DNA from: Bimastos eiseni
Taxonomy: Eukaryota > Annelida > Clitellata > Crassiclitellata > Lumbricidae
Assembly (NCBI GenBank): GCA_959347315.1
Contig: OY365809.1
Coordinates: 41,246,790 to 41,310,789, forward strand
DNA length: 64,000 bases
Direction of reading: 5' to 3'
Position 1 is the first letter of the stretch. Every line of letters begins with the position of its first letter. The notes under the pieces were generated by a model. That model saw only the letters and a program-made list of their open reading frames with translations. It had not been told where the DNA came from and did no database searches. Position numbers and translations under genes: made by a program. Positions 24,169 to 35,879 of this stretch are shown one piece after another.

Positions 24169-25082
24169 TGTGACGGATGGCTGGCGCCGCCCGTCTTTTC
24201 CATGGCCGACTAGGGCTGGCTGCTGGTGAGGGTTTAGCTGTGCGTCACTAGGGACGCTTGCCGTAGAAGTCCCCGGGGACTCGCTACCTAAGTCCCGGGA
24301 CCGTCCCCTCTACCCTGCCTTGGCTGCCTAGCCGACGTCCCGGGACCTTAGTCTAAGTCCCGGGACCTTAGTCTAAGTCCCGGGACTGTCCATTCTCCAC
24401 TCGCCATGGCCGCCTAGCCAACGTCCCAGGACCTTAGCCTACGTCCCCTCTCCCCCTCCATGGGCTCGTGGAAATAGTATAAATATTAGTGCTTGTGTGT
24501 CATTCAGAGCTCGTTCGCAGTGAAGTTCAGTGCGGTAGTCGAGTTCAGTTCGTGAAGTCGGGTAGTTCAGAGGGCTCTGTAGAATCGTGGTAACTCTGAA
24601 TTCGTTCGTAGTGCAAGGCCGTTGGCCGTTGGCTGTCTTCTGTTACAGAAGGTCGAGTTGTGCTTAGTCAAGGCAGTTGTATTAAGACATTCAGTGAGAG
24701 ATCAGTTGCTCTGAGTGTAAGAGACCTACACATTGGCGAACTTGTCGAAATGTTATCTGCCGCTGCTGAACTGACAGTTTATCGCATTGTGTTGAACTGT
24801 CTTCGACGTCGTTGAAAAGAATAATACAAGAAAGTGTTCGAATTGTGAGTTGGTTTCTTCTGTGCAGAATAGTGACTTTCACCTGCGGAACAGTTTCGAA
24901 GTCTTTTGCAAAAAAGCCAGGCCTTACCTAGCGGGACTCGACGACTAAGGGAAGGCCTCAGGGTTCGGCCTCCTGAGGGTACCAGAATAAAAAAGAGGAA
25001 TCCAGGTTTTTCCTGGACGCTTGCTGAATCCTGCCTACGCCTGACAAACGCCCGGTGCCGACTCGAGACGAAATTCGCCACA
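24169..25082 (+). mobile_element. Solo LTR of a retrotransposon
   Basis: The 914-bp block starts TGTGACGG and ends GCCACA. Identical gcgc tetramers lie outside both ends (24165-24168 and 25083-25086). It contains a TATA-type promoter (tataaatatt near 24477) and a polyadenylation word (aataaaa near 24987) in the expected order, and no internal coding region. A direct repeat of gtcccgggaccttagtctaa lies at about 24290-24450. The length and 4-bp duplication fit a Gypsy-type LTR left by recombination. No partner LTR is available for comparison. Confidence 0.6.
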
Positions 25083-25149
25083 GCGCTTAATCAAAACAGA
25101 ATCGATAGGCATGGAGTTAAATCCAGTGAGTCAGACAGATAGACGGCCA

Positions 25150-25445
25150 GGGTGGATGGCGTGTGGAGTTGAAACTGCGAGGGAGATAGGAGGAAGAGGA
25201 GGGATCAGGATTGGATTTGCGAAAGAGCAGAGTTCTGAGTTGTGAGTGAAAGACCTTTGGAGAGATAGCAAGAGATGAGGTGCTTGTGAGTTCGTAGGAC
25301 GGATCGGATATTTGTCTTAATGCTGGAGGGAGTTTGTTCCAAAGAGGCGGGAAAGCAATGGCTATGGAGCGTTTCGCATATTTGAGTGATGATGTGACGA
25401 GATGGCGAAGTAGTGTAAGGGTGGAAGAGGGTGGAAGAATGAATG
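25150..25445 (-). mobile_element. CR1/L2-like LINE, C-terminal fragment
   Basis: The minus frames resemble the end of LINE polymerases, with RHIITQICET and HSHCFPASLEQTPSS matching the region around LWNKLP. It is similar in kind to 10520-10990. Confidence 0.45.
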
Positions 25446-25874
25446 AATGAAACTAGCCAGACACGTCTGATGCAGCAAATCGATACACGTGTCACTATAT
25501 TGTGCAGCAGTCACTTAAAACAAACTTTTTTACAAACTAGAGCAGTCAAACAGAACAAAATTAATGCGATCGGCGCAGCTCTGGCTACATTTTGTGCGAA
25601 CACCCACTGGTCGTGCAGGTTGTATAGAAGTTCGGGAATGTGAATGTCTGCTTCTGGTTTGTAGGCTAAGATATTCATTCATAGGCCTATAGTCCGCCTA
25701 CTAGGCGTTAACAGTTTAAATATAGATTGTGATAAATTGGCTGATCTCAAGTGCTGCATATAAAATTTTAATATAAGTAGAAACGCTTCTCAGTATTCGT
25801 CTGGGTGACGACATGCATAATTGAACAATTTAATAGTCAATTTGAATATTGCAAAAGAAAAATACAGAACTTAC

Positions 25875-25977
25875 CTCTTTCTATTGAAGTGGAAGAATAC
25901 AATGAGTCCAACGATAAGAACTAATACGACCACGATAATAACCATTGTTATCACAGCTGCATTCGCCGTTTCTATAT
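25875..25977 (-). CDS. Transmembrane-segment exon of gene A
   Basis: A 103-nt exon with a strong polypyrimidine acceptor (ccttttcgcag) and consensus donor gtaagt. It enters in phase 1, like the extracellular exons, and leaves in phase 2. It encodes DIETANAA followed by about 23 hydrophobic residues rich in Val, Ile and Leu and a basic stop-transfer NRKR. This is a type I single-pass membrane anchor. The change from phase 1 to phase 2 marks the move from shuffled extracellular modules to the cytoplasmic part. Confidence 0.72.
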
Positions 25978-25979
25978 CT

Positions 25980-27220
25980 GCGAAAAGGAACAAAAAACAC
26001 AACAGCAACAAATAGATACAAAGGCCTGCATTTGTGATGGATGATGATGAAGAGGATGATGATGATGATGATGATATTTTCTTCAAATCTAATTATACAG
26101 TCAATGCAACTACGCAGTAATTTTCATGGTCTTAATTCGCGAGAATTCATGATGATAAGTTACCTGATTCTTATCAGTGTTTTGTTTAGTCACAGATGCT
26201 CATTATTACGTCTTCTTTGCTTTAAGTTTTGTGCGCTTCTTTCTATGTCATCCTTGAAAGAAAGAACATCAGTTCTGATGAAAATCCCACCAGGCAGCTG
26301 TATAGTGAGGAGTCATGGACGCAAGCTTCTAGCGTCAATGCATTGGGGTTAGAGGTCAGTCTTCTTATGCCCACCGCCTGATCTATTAACACGGACCGCT
26401 CAGACACTCTGTTTGTAGCTGACTTTCTTTAACTGTGGTTAGGGTTTGGACTCCCCACCTCTTGACTTATCCTCATACTATAATGGAGGCATTAAACAAT
26501 CACATGCCTCAATTACATTCTTTAATAGACTTTCAGCGCTGTTATATTTAATATAAATGACATAAATAATACAAAAATAAAAACATATTAATAATAAAAA
26601 TAGTATTCGTTTAATTTCAAAGTGACAAACCTCAGTATGATTACAAACATAGTATGAACGAATGATGACAAGTTATTACAGGAATCGAATTTAACCGTCG
26701 ACAGCCATGCAAGGCTCCCACTACGTTACACATTTCATTGTTACAAACGCCGCAACCTAGCGAAAAAAGAACTATTCAACCTTACGGGGATACGGGTCTT
26801 GAACTCAGTTCCTCAACTCTCGTCTCTTTGTGTTCACCACTACTTTACGGCCCATCCCCATTATGGGCCGTAGGTGTCCGTGCAACCCCGATTCCCGTTT
26901 CCAACGTTTACCATCGTAATCATAATCGCAAATTATAAGCTTCTGTAGCGCCTCTAGAAATCCAGACGCAGGGCAACAGCTAACTCACAAGCATAGTGTC
27001 TCTTCATTGTCAATTATGAATGTTTACTCAAAGGCAAGCCCTTCCTTTTCTAAACCAGTTGAAGAACCGTTGCTCGATTTTGCCTAATTGACAACGTCTT
27101 AGAATTGAAGTATTCACATTGTCATTCGTCTATTTTGTTCCATTGGAATGGTTTAATCTATTAATTATTATAATACTGCGTCATAGGCTTACTCATATAA
27201 TCTTTAAAAAAACTATTAAG
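25980..27220. other. Gene A intron; simple repeats only
   Basis: A (gat)n run at 26040-26072 lies immediately upstream, in gene A order, of the membrane exon. A decayed L2-like tail with cgtaatcataatcg lies near 26905-26960. No exon was recognised. Confidence 0.4.
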
Positions 27221-27224
27221 TCAA

Positions 27225-27400
27225 AACATGACCGAATGGTTAGAGCGTTCGGAACCCAACGCTCGATGTGCACTGAGTGGGTGGGTAAATCCCTCGCCCG
27301 AGGGGCCACTGCATAGGGACCTTGAGTAAGTCCTTCGCGAACAATTTCTCTGCAGTACGCAGAGAAGCGTTTTTTTCGCTGCTTAGTCATTTGAGGTAAA
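27225..27400 (+). mobile_element. tRNA-derived SINE, diverged copy
   Basis: It shares accgaatggttagagcg, gggaccttgagtaagtcctt and tctctgcagta with the full copy at 17695. The B box is damaged and the tail replaced. Confidence 0.65.
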
Positions 27401-27536
27401 ACGCCTTGAAAGTTGCTTAATCAAACACAATCGCCATTTCAAATAACAATGATCCATTCTGAACGGGTGCTAGACATTTACTCTTAACTGTATTGCCGTG
27501 GAAGCAGCCTGTGGTAGCATCAGCATCATCGCCACC

Positions 27537-28101
27537 ATGGCCAAGACAGCTCAATGGCTCAAGCCCGATGACCTCCTGGAATTGCTGCAAGGCGACAAGA
27601 TTGATACCAGATTGATTGACACCACCAAAATCATCACCATGGTGTCGATGGTTCTGTGTCTATAATCCGAAGGTTTGATAGTCCGAAGTTTCGATAGTCC
27701 GAAGATTGCATAGTGTCCGGTCAATAGGAGATAAGATTGCGGTTTAATTGGTTGCTGGATTGTTGAAAAGATTTATATTTGGCTAGAAGCTGGATTGCAC
27801 CCTTCTTTTCATTCATCCAGCTTTCATTTAGGCATGATTCGTTTCATATCAATCCAGCTCCCAGTTTTACACATTCTTTTCATCATCTAATCCAGGGTCT
27901 AGTAAGTGAATGTCTTACTATAGAATCATTGGACTATCGAACCTTCGGATTATCAAGTTTTTTTTATCAAGTTTCTTTGTTCAACAATGCTTCGATAACT
28001 GTAGTGAGCACCTTTAATAATTGTTCTAAGAAACTCTCAGCAATCTTGTCGTCTTGCAGCAATTCCAGGAGGTCATCAGGCTTGAGACCCTTCTTGGCCA
28101 T
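27537..28101. mobile_element. Palindromic element with two convergent mini-ORFs around a minisatellite core
   Basis: A plus-strand ORF (27537-27665, 42 codons, start context gccaccatgg) and a minus-strand ORF (27967-28101, 44 codons) share the segment MAK, LKPDDLLELLQ and DKI and face each other. Between them lie inverted copies of words like gatagtccgaag (27665-27715 and 27930-27955). A short gctggattg minisatellite occupies the centre in both orientations. The peptides are amphipathic and helical, perhaps from a retroelement ORF1, but are not recognised. The structure is a nested inverted repeat of about 560 bp. Confidence 0.6.
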
Positions 28102-28377
28102 CTTACATACGAGGTTACTAGTAAATGCGATTCACGTGGTTTACAAAGTTCCGCGGGAAGTCATAGCTTTGCAGTAATCTCTAGACGCAAGAATGATATT
28201 CCAGATACAGCATCCAATTTTACAACCTATAACTAATGGGCTAATCTCAGCATTCAGCGTAATTAATTATTTCCGTGTCATCTGATATTTAAACACAATA
28301 TTCCGTTCATCGTTACAAATGCGCCTTGAAGATGTATTCTTTGTGTCGATCCAAATTCCATTTAAGGAATAGTAATG

Positions 28378-28565
28378 CTTTTCATCAAGCCGGCTTCTAG
28401 TTAAACAGAATCATTTTTATCGATCAGCAGAATTTTATCATCGATCTCTTTTCTAATTAAGAATGATTCTTTCAATCGAAACTGCTTCGTTTTAGACAGA
28501 ATTCTTCGTTTCAGCTTCTAAATTAACATAAATGTTTGCATAACTCCAGCTTCTAATTAAACAAA
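28378..28565. repeat. Minisatellite array of the gctggattgatgaaaa family (minus orientation)
   Basis: About five units carry words such as ttttcatcaagccggcttct and cagcttctaattaa, the reverse complement of the family core. Confidence 0.65.
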
Positions 28566-28654
28566 ATCAGGCAGGAATCAACCAATCCGTCCAAACACAC
28601 CATGCCATTGAGAGTCGGTGCACGTTGGCAACTAACGGTTTTAATCGCAAACGA

Positions 28655-28735
28655 AAGAAATCGAGAGAGAGAGAGAGACATAGAGAAAGACAGATAAGAG
28701 ACAGACAGCGAGACAGAGAGACAGAGAGTGGATTC
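28655..28735. repeat. GA-rich microsatellite
   Basis: Imperfect gaga and gacaga runs. The Ser/Leu-rich frame on the other strand is a by-product. Confidence 0.7.
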
Positions 28736-29159
28736 GATAGACGACGAAGAGCTGAATCTGAGTGAAATACCCATGGAACAGGATAATGAGGTCCAAGATC
28801 TCCCTATTTATTCCATGAAGGAACATTTCCTTCTCCGTGGAAAAAATGAAGAAGCATAAAGTTTGGATTGCTTCAAGTACTTGTTATTAAACATTTTAAA
28901 AATAAATATAGTGATTCACCTGAGCCTTACATCTTGTAGAATTCATATTGAGAACAACTATCAAGTTTTCTTCATTTTTCTTCGTTCTACTATATGCACA
29001 CGTAGTTTCAAATATTTATATAGTTGTAATTTCTTTATTTGATAATAATAAGAACATGAAATGGAAAAGATCCAGGCCGACATAGTTAATGAATTCAATT
29101 AAGTAAAGAAAGGCAACAGGGCTTAAACTAACAACTAGGCCTGCAGTCCGATTAGTTCA

Positions 29160-30140
29160 ACGTGTACTATGTGCAAGGTGATGAAGAAAAAAGTCAAAGG
29201 AAGGATCTTTGAGCATTGAGAATCTGAAGGAAAACGGATTAATTAATAATAACCAGCATGGTTTTATGAAAGGAAGATCCTGTCTGACAAACCTATTGGA
29301 TTTCTTCGAAGATGTGTATGATAATCTAGACAGAAAAAATTGTGTAGACTTGATATATTTGAACTTTGCGAAGGCTTTCGATTAGGTACTTCACAAGAGA
29401 CTGGGCAAGAAGTTACAGGAGTGTGGAATACAGGATGGACAACTACAACGAATTACTAACTGGCTGAGCGATACAAGCCAAAAAGTAAGGATTAAAAGCA
29501 AGTATTCGAGTTGGATGGATGTCACTAGAGAGTGCCTCAGGGATCAGTATTAGGACTGTTGATGTTTGTAATAGGCACTCTATATATCATGACTTTATGG
29601 AAGGAATAATGTCAAAAGATTTCTAAATTTTGCTGACTGAACGAAACTCTGTGCAGTGGTAAATAAGGAGGAAGATTCCAGGCTGCTAAGACAGGACTCG
29701 GAAGGATTGTACAGGTGGTCGTAGGATTGGAATATGCTGTTCAATATGGATAAATGTGCTGTAATGCATGTGGGGAAAAGGAATTAAGGCTTTGAGAACG
29801 AAGTGGGCGACAGGAAGTTAAGAGTATAACGGAGGAGGAAAAGGATCTGGGAGTTATCATTTATAAAAGCGCCAAGCCATCAAAACAATTCACTGAAGCA
29901 GCAAGCAAAGCAAATATAAGTCCTGTGACAAAATAAGAAGAAAGACAGTCAGCAGCGACAAGAATATTATCCTGAACCTATGAAAAGCTCTAATCAGATC
30001 ACACTTGGAGTATTGCGGCCCATAAACAAAACAGGACAAGGAGGAGCTGGAAAAAGTGCAGAGGAGAGCTACAAAGATGATAACAGGATACAGAACATTG
30101 GCGTACGAGGAGAGATTAAAGAATAAGCTGGTTCCCGCGA
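29160..30140 (+). mobile_element. Non-LTR retrotransposon RT domain (CR1/Rex-like), decayed
   Basis: Plus-strand frames give most of an RT domain in order: NGLINNNQHGFMKGRSCLTN, then CVDLIYLNFAKAFD followed by an in-frame stop (about 29375), a VPQGSVLG-like motif (about 29535), and near 30000 SHLEYC followed by VQRRATKMI. Frameshifts are frequent. The FADD box is degraded. It sits in the gene A intron between the stalk and membrane exons. Confidence 0.75.
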
Positions 30141-30260
30141 CTTGGCTTTGTGGGCGCTGTAGAAATGTTGAGATCACGATTATGATTACGATGGCGCGGA
30201 GAATGAATGGCGCTCCAGCACAGCGGAACCTTCAAAGGAAAACAGACCAGTAAAAAATTT
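30140..30260. mobile_element. L2-like tail words
   Basis: The stretch contains gggcgctgtagaaatg and gattatgattacgatgg, the tail pattern also seen near 26930 and 54830. Confidence 0.35.
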
Positions 30261-30954
30261 GACAATGCGAACCTTTTAGCGGATCCTAATATCAAGTCGG
30301 ATATCAAAGAGAATAATTATTATAGCGGAGCTTTCAGGAGTTACGTGGAAGACTGTGAACACAAATCTATGCTGGATCAGTCATCATTTATTAGATTTGG
30401 GAGTTCGATGCCCTAAAATGCTTAAAATTGCTTCAGTCTTCATGAGCTAACGAAGAAGAATTAAAGTCCGGGAGAGGAATGGATTTCGTAAAACAAAATC
30501 CATTATCCACATAGGCCAGCACTGAAACTTCTTCTGATCTGTAACAGCAACTGGAACGACGGCAGCCTGCCCGAGACTGGAAGCATGCGAAAATCCATCC
30601 ATCCGATCCTTAAACCATACGAAGACCCCCGAAGCCGGAGCGAATTTTACTCGTCGCCGCGGAAATGGCAGTGCGAGTTGGTGGATAGAAGCTCCCGACA
30701 GCTGAACGAACTACGGATCCAATCATCGACGATACCGGTTTCTCAACCGGCTGTTGATACTTTTTTAACAATTGCTGGTCGACCGGTCACATTGCTTGTC
30801 TGTCTTTACTTCACCTGCTAAAACCATTGACCCCGTCGTAACCAATACTAGATTCATTAATCCATTTTTATCTCTCATAATTTATTGTAACCTTATATGG
30901 ACAGTAAGGCATTATATGAATTGTAAAGTACAACACATAATCCAAACATTAAAT

Positions 30955-31440
30955 TTATCCTAGGAAGAATTGATTCCCAGATTCAATTTATCCTAGGAAG
31001 AACAACCCCTCAACTCCATTTACTCCCCGAGTCAACTTGCCCTAGGAAGGTAAACTTCCCTTTTCCGTTAATTACCCGAGCCAATATGTCCTAGAAAGAA
31101 TTGACAAACCGTTTGAATATATTCTAGGAAGAACTAATTCAATTATGCCATTGATTACCCGAGTAAATTTTTCCTATGAAGAGTAACTCTCCTATTCCGC
31201 TAACTACCCGATTGAATATTTGCTATGAAGAATTAACTCCTCGATTAAATTTCTCACATGAAGAATAAACTCCCGATTCAATTTTTCCAAGAAAGAATCG
31301 ACTTCCCTATTCCACGAGTCAATTTATCCTAGAAAAATACTGTTCGGGAGTTTTTATTCACCTAGGAACATTACACTTCATGGCTCAATTGTTCCAAGAA
31401 AGAATATATCGTAGGATAATTTGATCCAGGAGTGCTAAAA
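30955..31440. repeat. CCTAGG minisatellite array, copy 1
   Basis: About a dozen degenerate units of 30-45 bp carry words such as tttatcctaggaagaa and ttgattcccagattcaa. The self-complementary cctagg recurs in each unit. The same family makes up 41120-41645. Confidence 0.8.
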
Positions 31441-31676
31441 AGAGGAGCGCATTTAGCCTACCGCGACGGTTACAACATCGAAACCCCTCGATGGACGGAT
31501 TGTGATTATTATCTTTTGGATCCAAAACATTGCACGTAAACTGACAGGCTGTTTTTTTAATTTTACAGCTTTGTCATAAATTTTGAGATCAAACACCTTG
31601 GCAGTTGCATAATTGAACTCACCCGCCGTTGCAAACTACAATAATCCAGGCTGAAGCAGCCTGTATTAGCACCATC

Positions 31677-32272
<596 letters not shown>

Positions 32273-32385
32273 CATGAACGTTTCGACAGTTGATTTTCCA
32301 ATGTAACATGCGTCAACTAGACAAATCAACCGCATGTCTTACTGTGCACAGAAAGAATTGTAAGGCTCAGGTTCATGCATCTTAC

Positions 32386-32526
32386 CTGGCATTGGTGAAG
32401 AACTTGTAGGCATAGGAGTGTCAGTTGTAGTATCAGTCTGAGTAGTACTTGTAGTAGTGGAGCTGGGGGAAGAAGTGGTATTTGTAATATTAGTAGTAGT
32501 AGTAGTGGACTTTTTAGTAAAGATAC
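32386..32526 (-). CDS. Ser/Thr-rich mucin-like stalk exon of gene A
   Basis: A 141-nt exon, phase 1 on both sides (47 codons), with acceptor cttttaaacag and donor gtaaga. After a GIFTKK start it is nearly all Thr and Ser with Pro, plus NIT and NTT glycosylation sequons, ending in SSSPMPG. Such stretches are O-glycosylated and hold extracellular domains away from the membrane. It lies immediately upstream, in gene order, of the transmembrane exon at 25.9 kb. The Thr-codon run resembles a trinucleotide repeat and could vary in length between alleles. Confidence 0.62.
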
Positions 32527-32929
32527 CTGTTTAAAAGCATGAAACATATATACACACGACCACTCGAATACTTCCCAATACAATTAGCTGTCATCTGCAA
32601 AATGGAAAAACATATACACGCATACGAAACATACAGATATATACATGTATAACATTGCACACATACATTGACGCATACATTGACAAAATATACATGTATA
32701 TGTGTGTGCACAGACGGATCCAGAAGGATTATGAGGGGGCAAGTGGGCGTCTCGGACCAAGCCCGTAGGGTCTTACTGAGGTTCATGGGAAAGTCGATGA
32801 TTAGCATTTACACATCAACTTATTTCACAATCTATGAAGAATATAATGAGAGCGATAAGAGTTGATTCATGTTTTGCAATCTTTTTTGCAATTGCGACGT
32901 TTTTAAATTCATTCATTGCAGAGATTTAT

Positions 32930-33110
32930 ATAGCGCCCCTTCAAGGCTACTACTCAGGAGCGCTCCCGACTCCAGCACGTTTAAAAAGAACAGTTTTAAG
33001 GCACGTATAAAATGAGACTGAGTGGACCCTTGGTGACAACCGTAACGCCAACGGGAGCATGTTCCAGAGCGAAGGGTTAAAATGGTAACGTTCAGATAAC
33101 TGAATAGGTA
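32930..33110 (-). mobile_element. CR1-like LINE 3' end
   Basis: The minus strand reads gggagcgctcctgagtag and then gaaggggcgctatataaat. Coding-end words (cgttaccattttaaccctt, caagggtccactcagtctca) precede it. Confidence 0.6.
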
Positions 33111-33412
33111 AGTAAGCAAGCAAGATCATTCTCTATTAAGTAAGTAAGTAAGACCATTCTTTCTTAAGTAAGACCATTCTTTATTAAGTAAGTAAGTAAG
33201 ACCATTCTTTCTTTCTGAAGTAAGTAAGACCATTCTTTATTAAGTAAGTAAATGAGACCATTCTTTATTAAGTAAGTAAGTAAGACCATTCTTTACTAAG
33301 TAAGTAAGTAAGACCATTCTTTATTAAGTAAGTAAGTAAGACCATTTTTTATTAAGTAAGTAAGTAAAACCATTCTTTATTAAGTAAGTAAGTAAGACCA
33401 TTCTTTATTAGC
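33105..33412. repeat. agtaagtaagaccattcttt minisatellite
   Basis: About nine to ten units of roughly 30 bp, each with taagtaagtaagaccattct and a ttatt spacer. Units are nearly identical, so expansion is recent. Confidence 0.9.
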
Positions 33413-33650
33413 CTACGAGACCAGCAAACGCAGAGTGACTTACAAAAGGTATAAATAATACCATCAATTTTAAACAAGGTCATATAACATTCCCATATAT
33501 AATCAAAGTACTCTTGGCAAACAGATCAACTCTAGCCATCAATGCAGTAGCAGTAGCCGCAAAGCATACCAAATTGGTCCGCAATAGAATTCTAACAAAT
33601 CAGTCTTTTAGTCTCACATGCAAAGGAATCAGACAAAGGAATAAGACTGG

Positions 33651-33805
33651 TGTGGCACAGTGGCCGATCGGTTAGAGCGGTCAGCCCGTAACGTTCAGTG
33701 TCTGCTGAGCGCGCGGGTTCGACCCTCGTCCGGGGCGTCACTGTGTAGGGACCTTGAGCAAGTCCTTGGCGCACCAGTGCTCTGCAGTAAAACTGCAATT
33801 TATTC
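33651..33805 (+). mobile_element. tRNA-derived SINE, 3'-truncated copy
   Basis: Head and body match 17695, with intact A box (gtggcacagtggccgatcgg) and B box (gggttcgaccc). The tail is lost after ctgcaattta. Confidence 0.75.
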
Positions 33806-34491
33806 TGTTACTATTACCATTTAACAAAGTCGTGTTTTCTCATTTGTTTGCTCCTCGCTCAATTTTCCCCTACGGACTGCACTCTGACGGCCCCGAAAGA
33901 GGTCATTATGTTGTCCGCTGCAAAATCATGCGATCTTGATCCTCTTCCAATATTCTTGCTACATAAGTTCATAGAGGATCACCTCCCTTTCCAAAAATGT
34001 CTCTGCAGCCGCTCACTATCTGAAGGCGCACTGCCTCCTTCGCAGAAACACTCGCTAATATTTTAGGTGTCGCATAAGATTTAGTCCGGCATGAAATAGT
34101 GTCCTGATCATAATCTAGCCACCTCATATTAACGCAGTAATAAAATTAAAACGAAACATAATTATGGCAAAAATGTAGTTTTGCTTGAATTTTAATATTA
34201 GGCCTATTTCCTCATCTTATAAAATAAGATGAGGAAAAAAATGATGTGTGAACAGCTGAATCTTCATAATTTAGATTTATCGGTCGTTATCTGTATCTGC
34301 TGCAGCGATGACGCGCTTCTGTTTATAGTAACCAGTTTCCCATCATATAAACGTGGAGATGGATCGAGCGAGTTTTGTGTAATCTTTGACTTATAATGCT
34401 CTTTCCTCGCATGACCTTTTCCCTTCTAGTCCGTGATATTGGAGTTACAGTAACTATTGATTCTGCACTCAATCTCTTTCAACAGGTGAAC

Positions 34492-34665
34492 CTAGTTGGA
34501 CGGAGTTGTTACTATCAGCTTCGTCAGCTTCGACTGGTCTTTCACTCTTTGTCTTGAAGCGATCACAGTTCTTGTTCATGGTTTCATTACTGCTCGAGCT
34601 GACCACTGTTCTTCCTTGCTTGTTGCATTGGTTCGCACTTAGACGAGTTCTGCTGTGAACTGAGC
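34492..34665 (-). CDS. Possible spacer exon of gene A
   Basis: The frame is open for 58 codons between an acceptor (cacatttag) and a GT site (gttcac) and is phase 1 on both sides, matching its neighbours. It would encode a polar, Ser/Asn-rich stretch with two cysteines and an NET N-glycosylation sequon, a sensible juxtamembrane spacer between PAN-a (38.9 kb) and the stalk (32.4 kb). The donor is weak because it lacks purine at +3 and G at +5. Chance is a real alternative. No known domain is recognised. Confidence 0.35.
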
Positions 34666-34749
34666 CTAAATGTGAATCTAACAAATTGGAAAAATGGGTG
34701 AATTTAACATTGATCTATTAAGGGTCGAAACCATCAAGGAACTAGCTCA

Positions 34750-35130
34750 TTTTTGGAAGCTATAACTCTTGTCTACCATAACTCTATTGTCTGGCACTGT
34801 GTTGTGGGCAATGCGCCTGTCTATCTTAGGGATCTGTTCGCCTTAACTTTGGCTTCCTCTGGTCGCCGATCTCTTCGCTCGGCCTCTGGGGGCGACTTTA
34901 TGGTTCCACATGCTTATACCGCCACCAGGCAAAATAGAGCTGTTGCAATTGTGGGTCTCAGTGTTTGGAACAACCTTCCATCTGTCCTGCGCTCTCTCAC
35001 GCGCGACACTGTCTGGCTCTTTCCATAAACTTCTCAAGACTTTCCTTTTTGACCGGACTCGAGTCGGGAGCGCCTCTGAATAGTTATCTTGAAGAGGCGC
35101 TATATAAATTGATGCACTGATTGATTGATT
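34750..35130 (+). mobile_element. CR1-like LINE, C-terminus and 3' tail
   Basis: A 91-codon frame carries APVYLRDLF, SSGRRSLRSASGG and LSVWNNLPSVLRSL, the conserved end of CR1/L2 polymerases. The tail gggagcgcctctgaatag and gaagaggcgctatataaatt ends in (attg)n. Confidence 0.8.
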
Positions 35131-35392
35131 GATAACTAGGTCAACTGTAGGCCTGATAGGCTAACGACACATTCTTCCACTTTAACTGATGTTATCTTTG
35201 CCTCACTCTGGCTGTGCATAGAAGAAACGATAATTATCTCAGATATCTGACCATCTGAAATAACTTCCCACTTGAGCTCTCTGCTTGTCCTTTTCTTTAG
35301 TCGTTGCTGGGCGGCTTTTCAGACTATTCGAAAATAATAATATTGTAAAAGAACTTATTCATTTTATTTATAATTTTTTTATATTTCTTACC

Positions 35393-35618
35393 GAAATTTG
35401 ATATCGCCCTTCTTCCAACATTTTTTTGCTCAGAAATCCATGCACACGCCTCGACGGCGCAATTGCAGTCGTAGACCTACTGCAGAGCAATTGTTCGCGG
35501 AGGACTTGCTCAAGGTCCCTACACAGTGACGCCTCGGACGAGGGTCGAACTCACTCGCTCAGTGCACACTGAGTGTTACAGGCTGACCGCTATAACCGAT
35601 CGACCACCGTGCCACACT
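35393..35618 (-). mobile_element. tRNA-derived SINE, minus-strand copy
   Basis: The minus strand runs from gtgtggcacggtggtcgatc through gggaccttgagcaagtcct to ggcgatatcaaatttcggta, matching the full copy at 17695. Confidence 0.75.
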
Positions 35619-35879
35619 TGCTTCAATATGAAAAAATCTCATCCACTTCCTCGGACTAAAAAATTCCATGGTCCTATTGATAGTTTGATTGAGAGTTTCT
35701 ACCTGGCGTCATCGGTCACATGAACCAATTACATTATTTTTCGGATACAAAATCTCATGCTACATTGGCCATCAAGCGATAGGGTCTGGACTTCTCTGAG
35801 GCTCTGACCATCAAACTATAGACCTGTCTCTAATGTGTCAATAATTTAAAAAGTTATAGAGAAAAGTGTTGCTGGACAG

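Noticed and set aside
24691..25142. Open frames inside 24.7-25.1 kb as host genes
   Set aside because: They fall within the solo LTR and lack splice or domain support.
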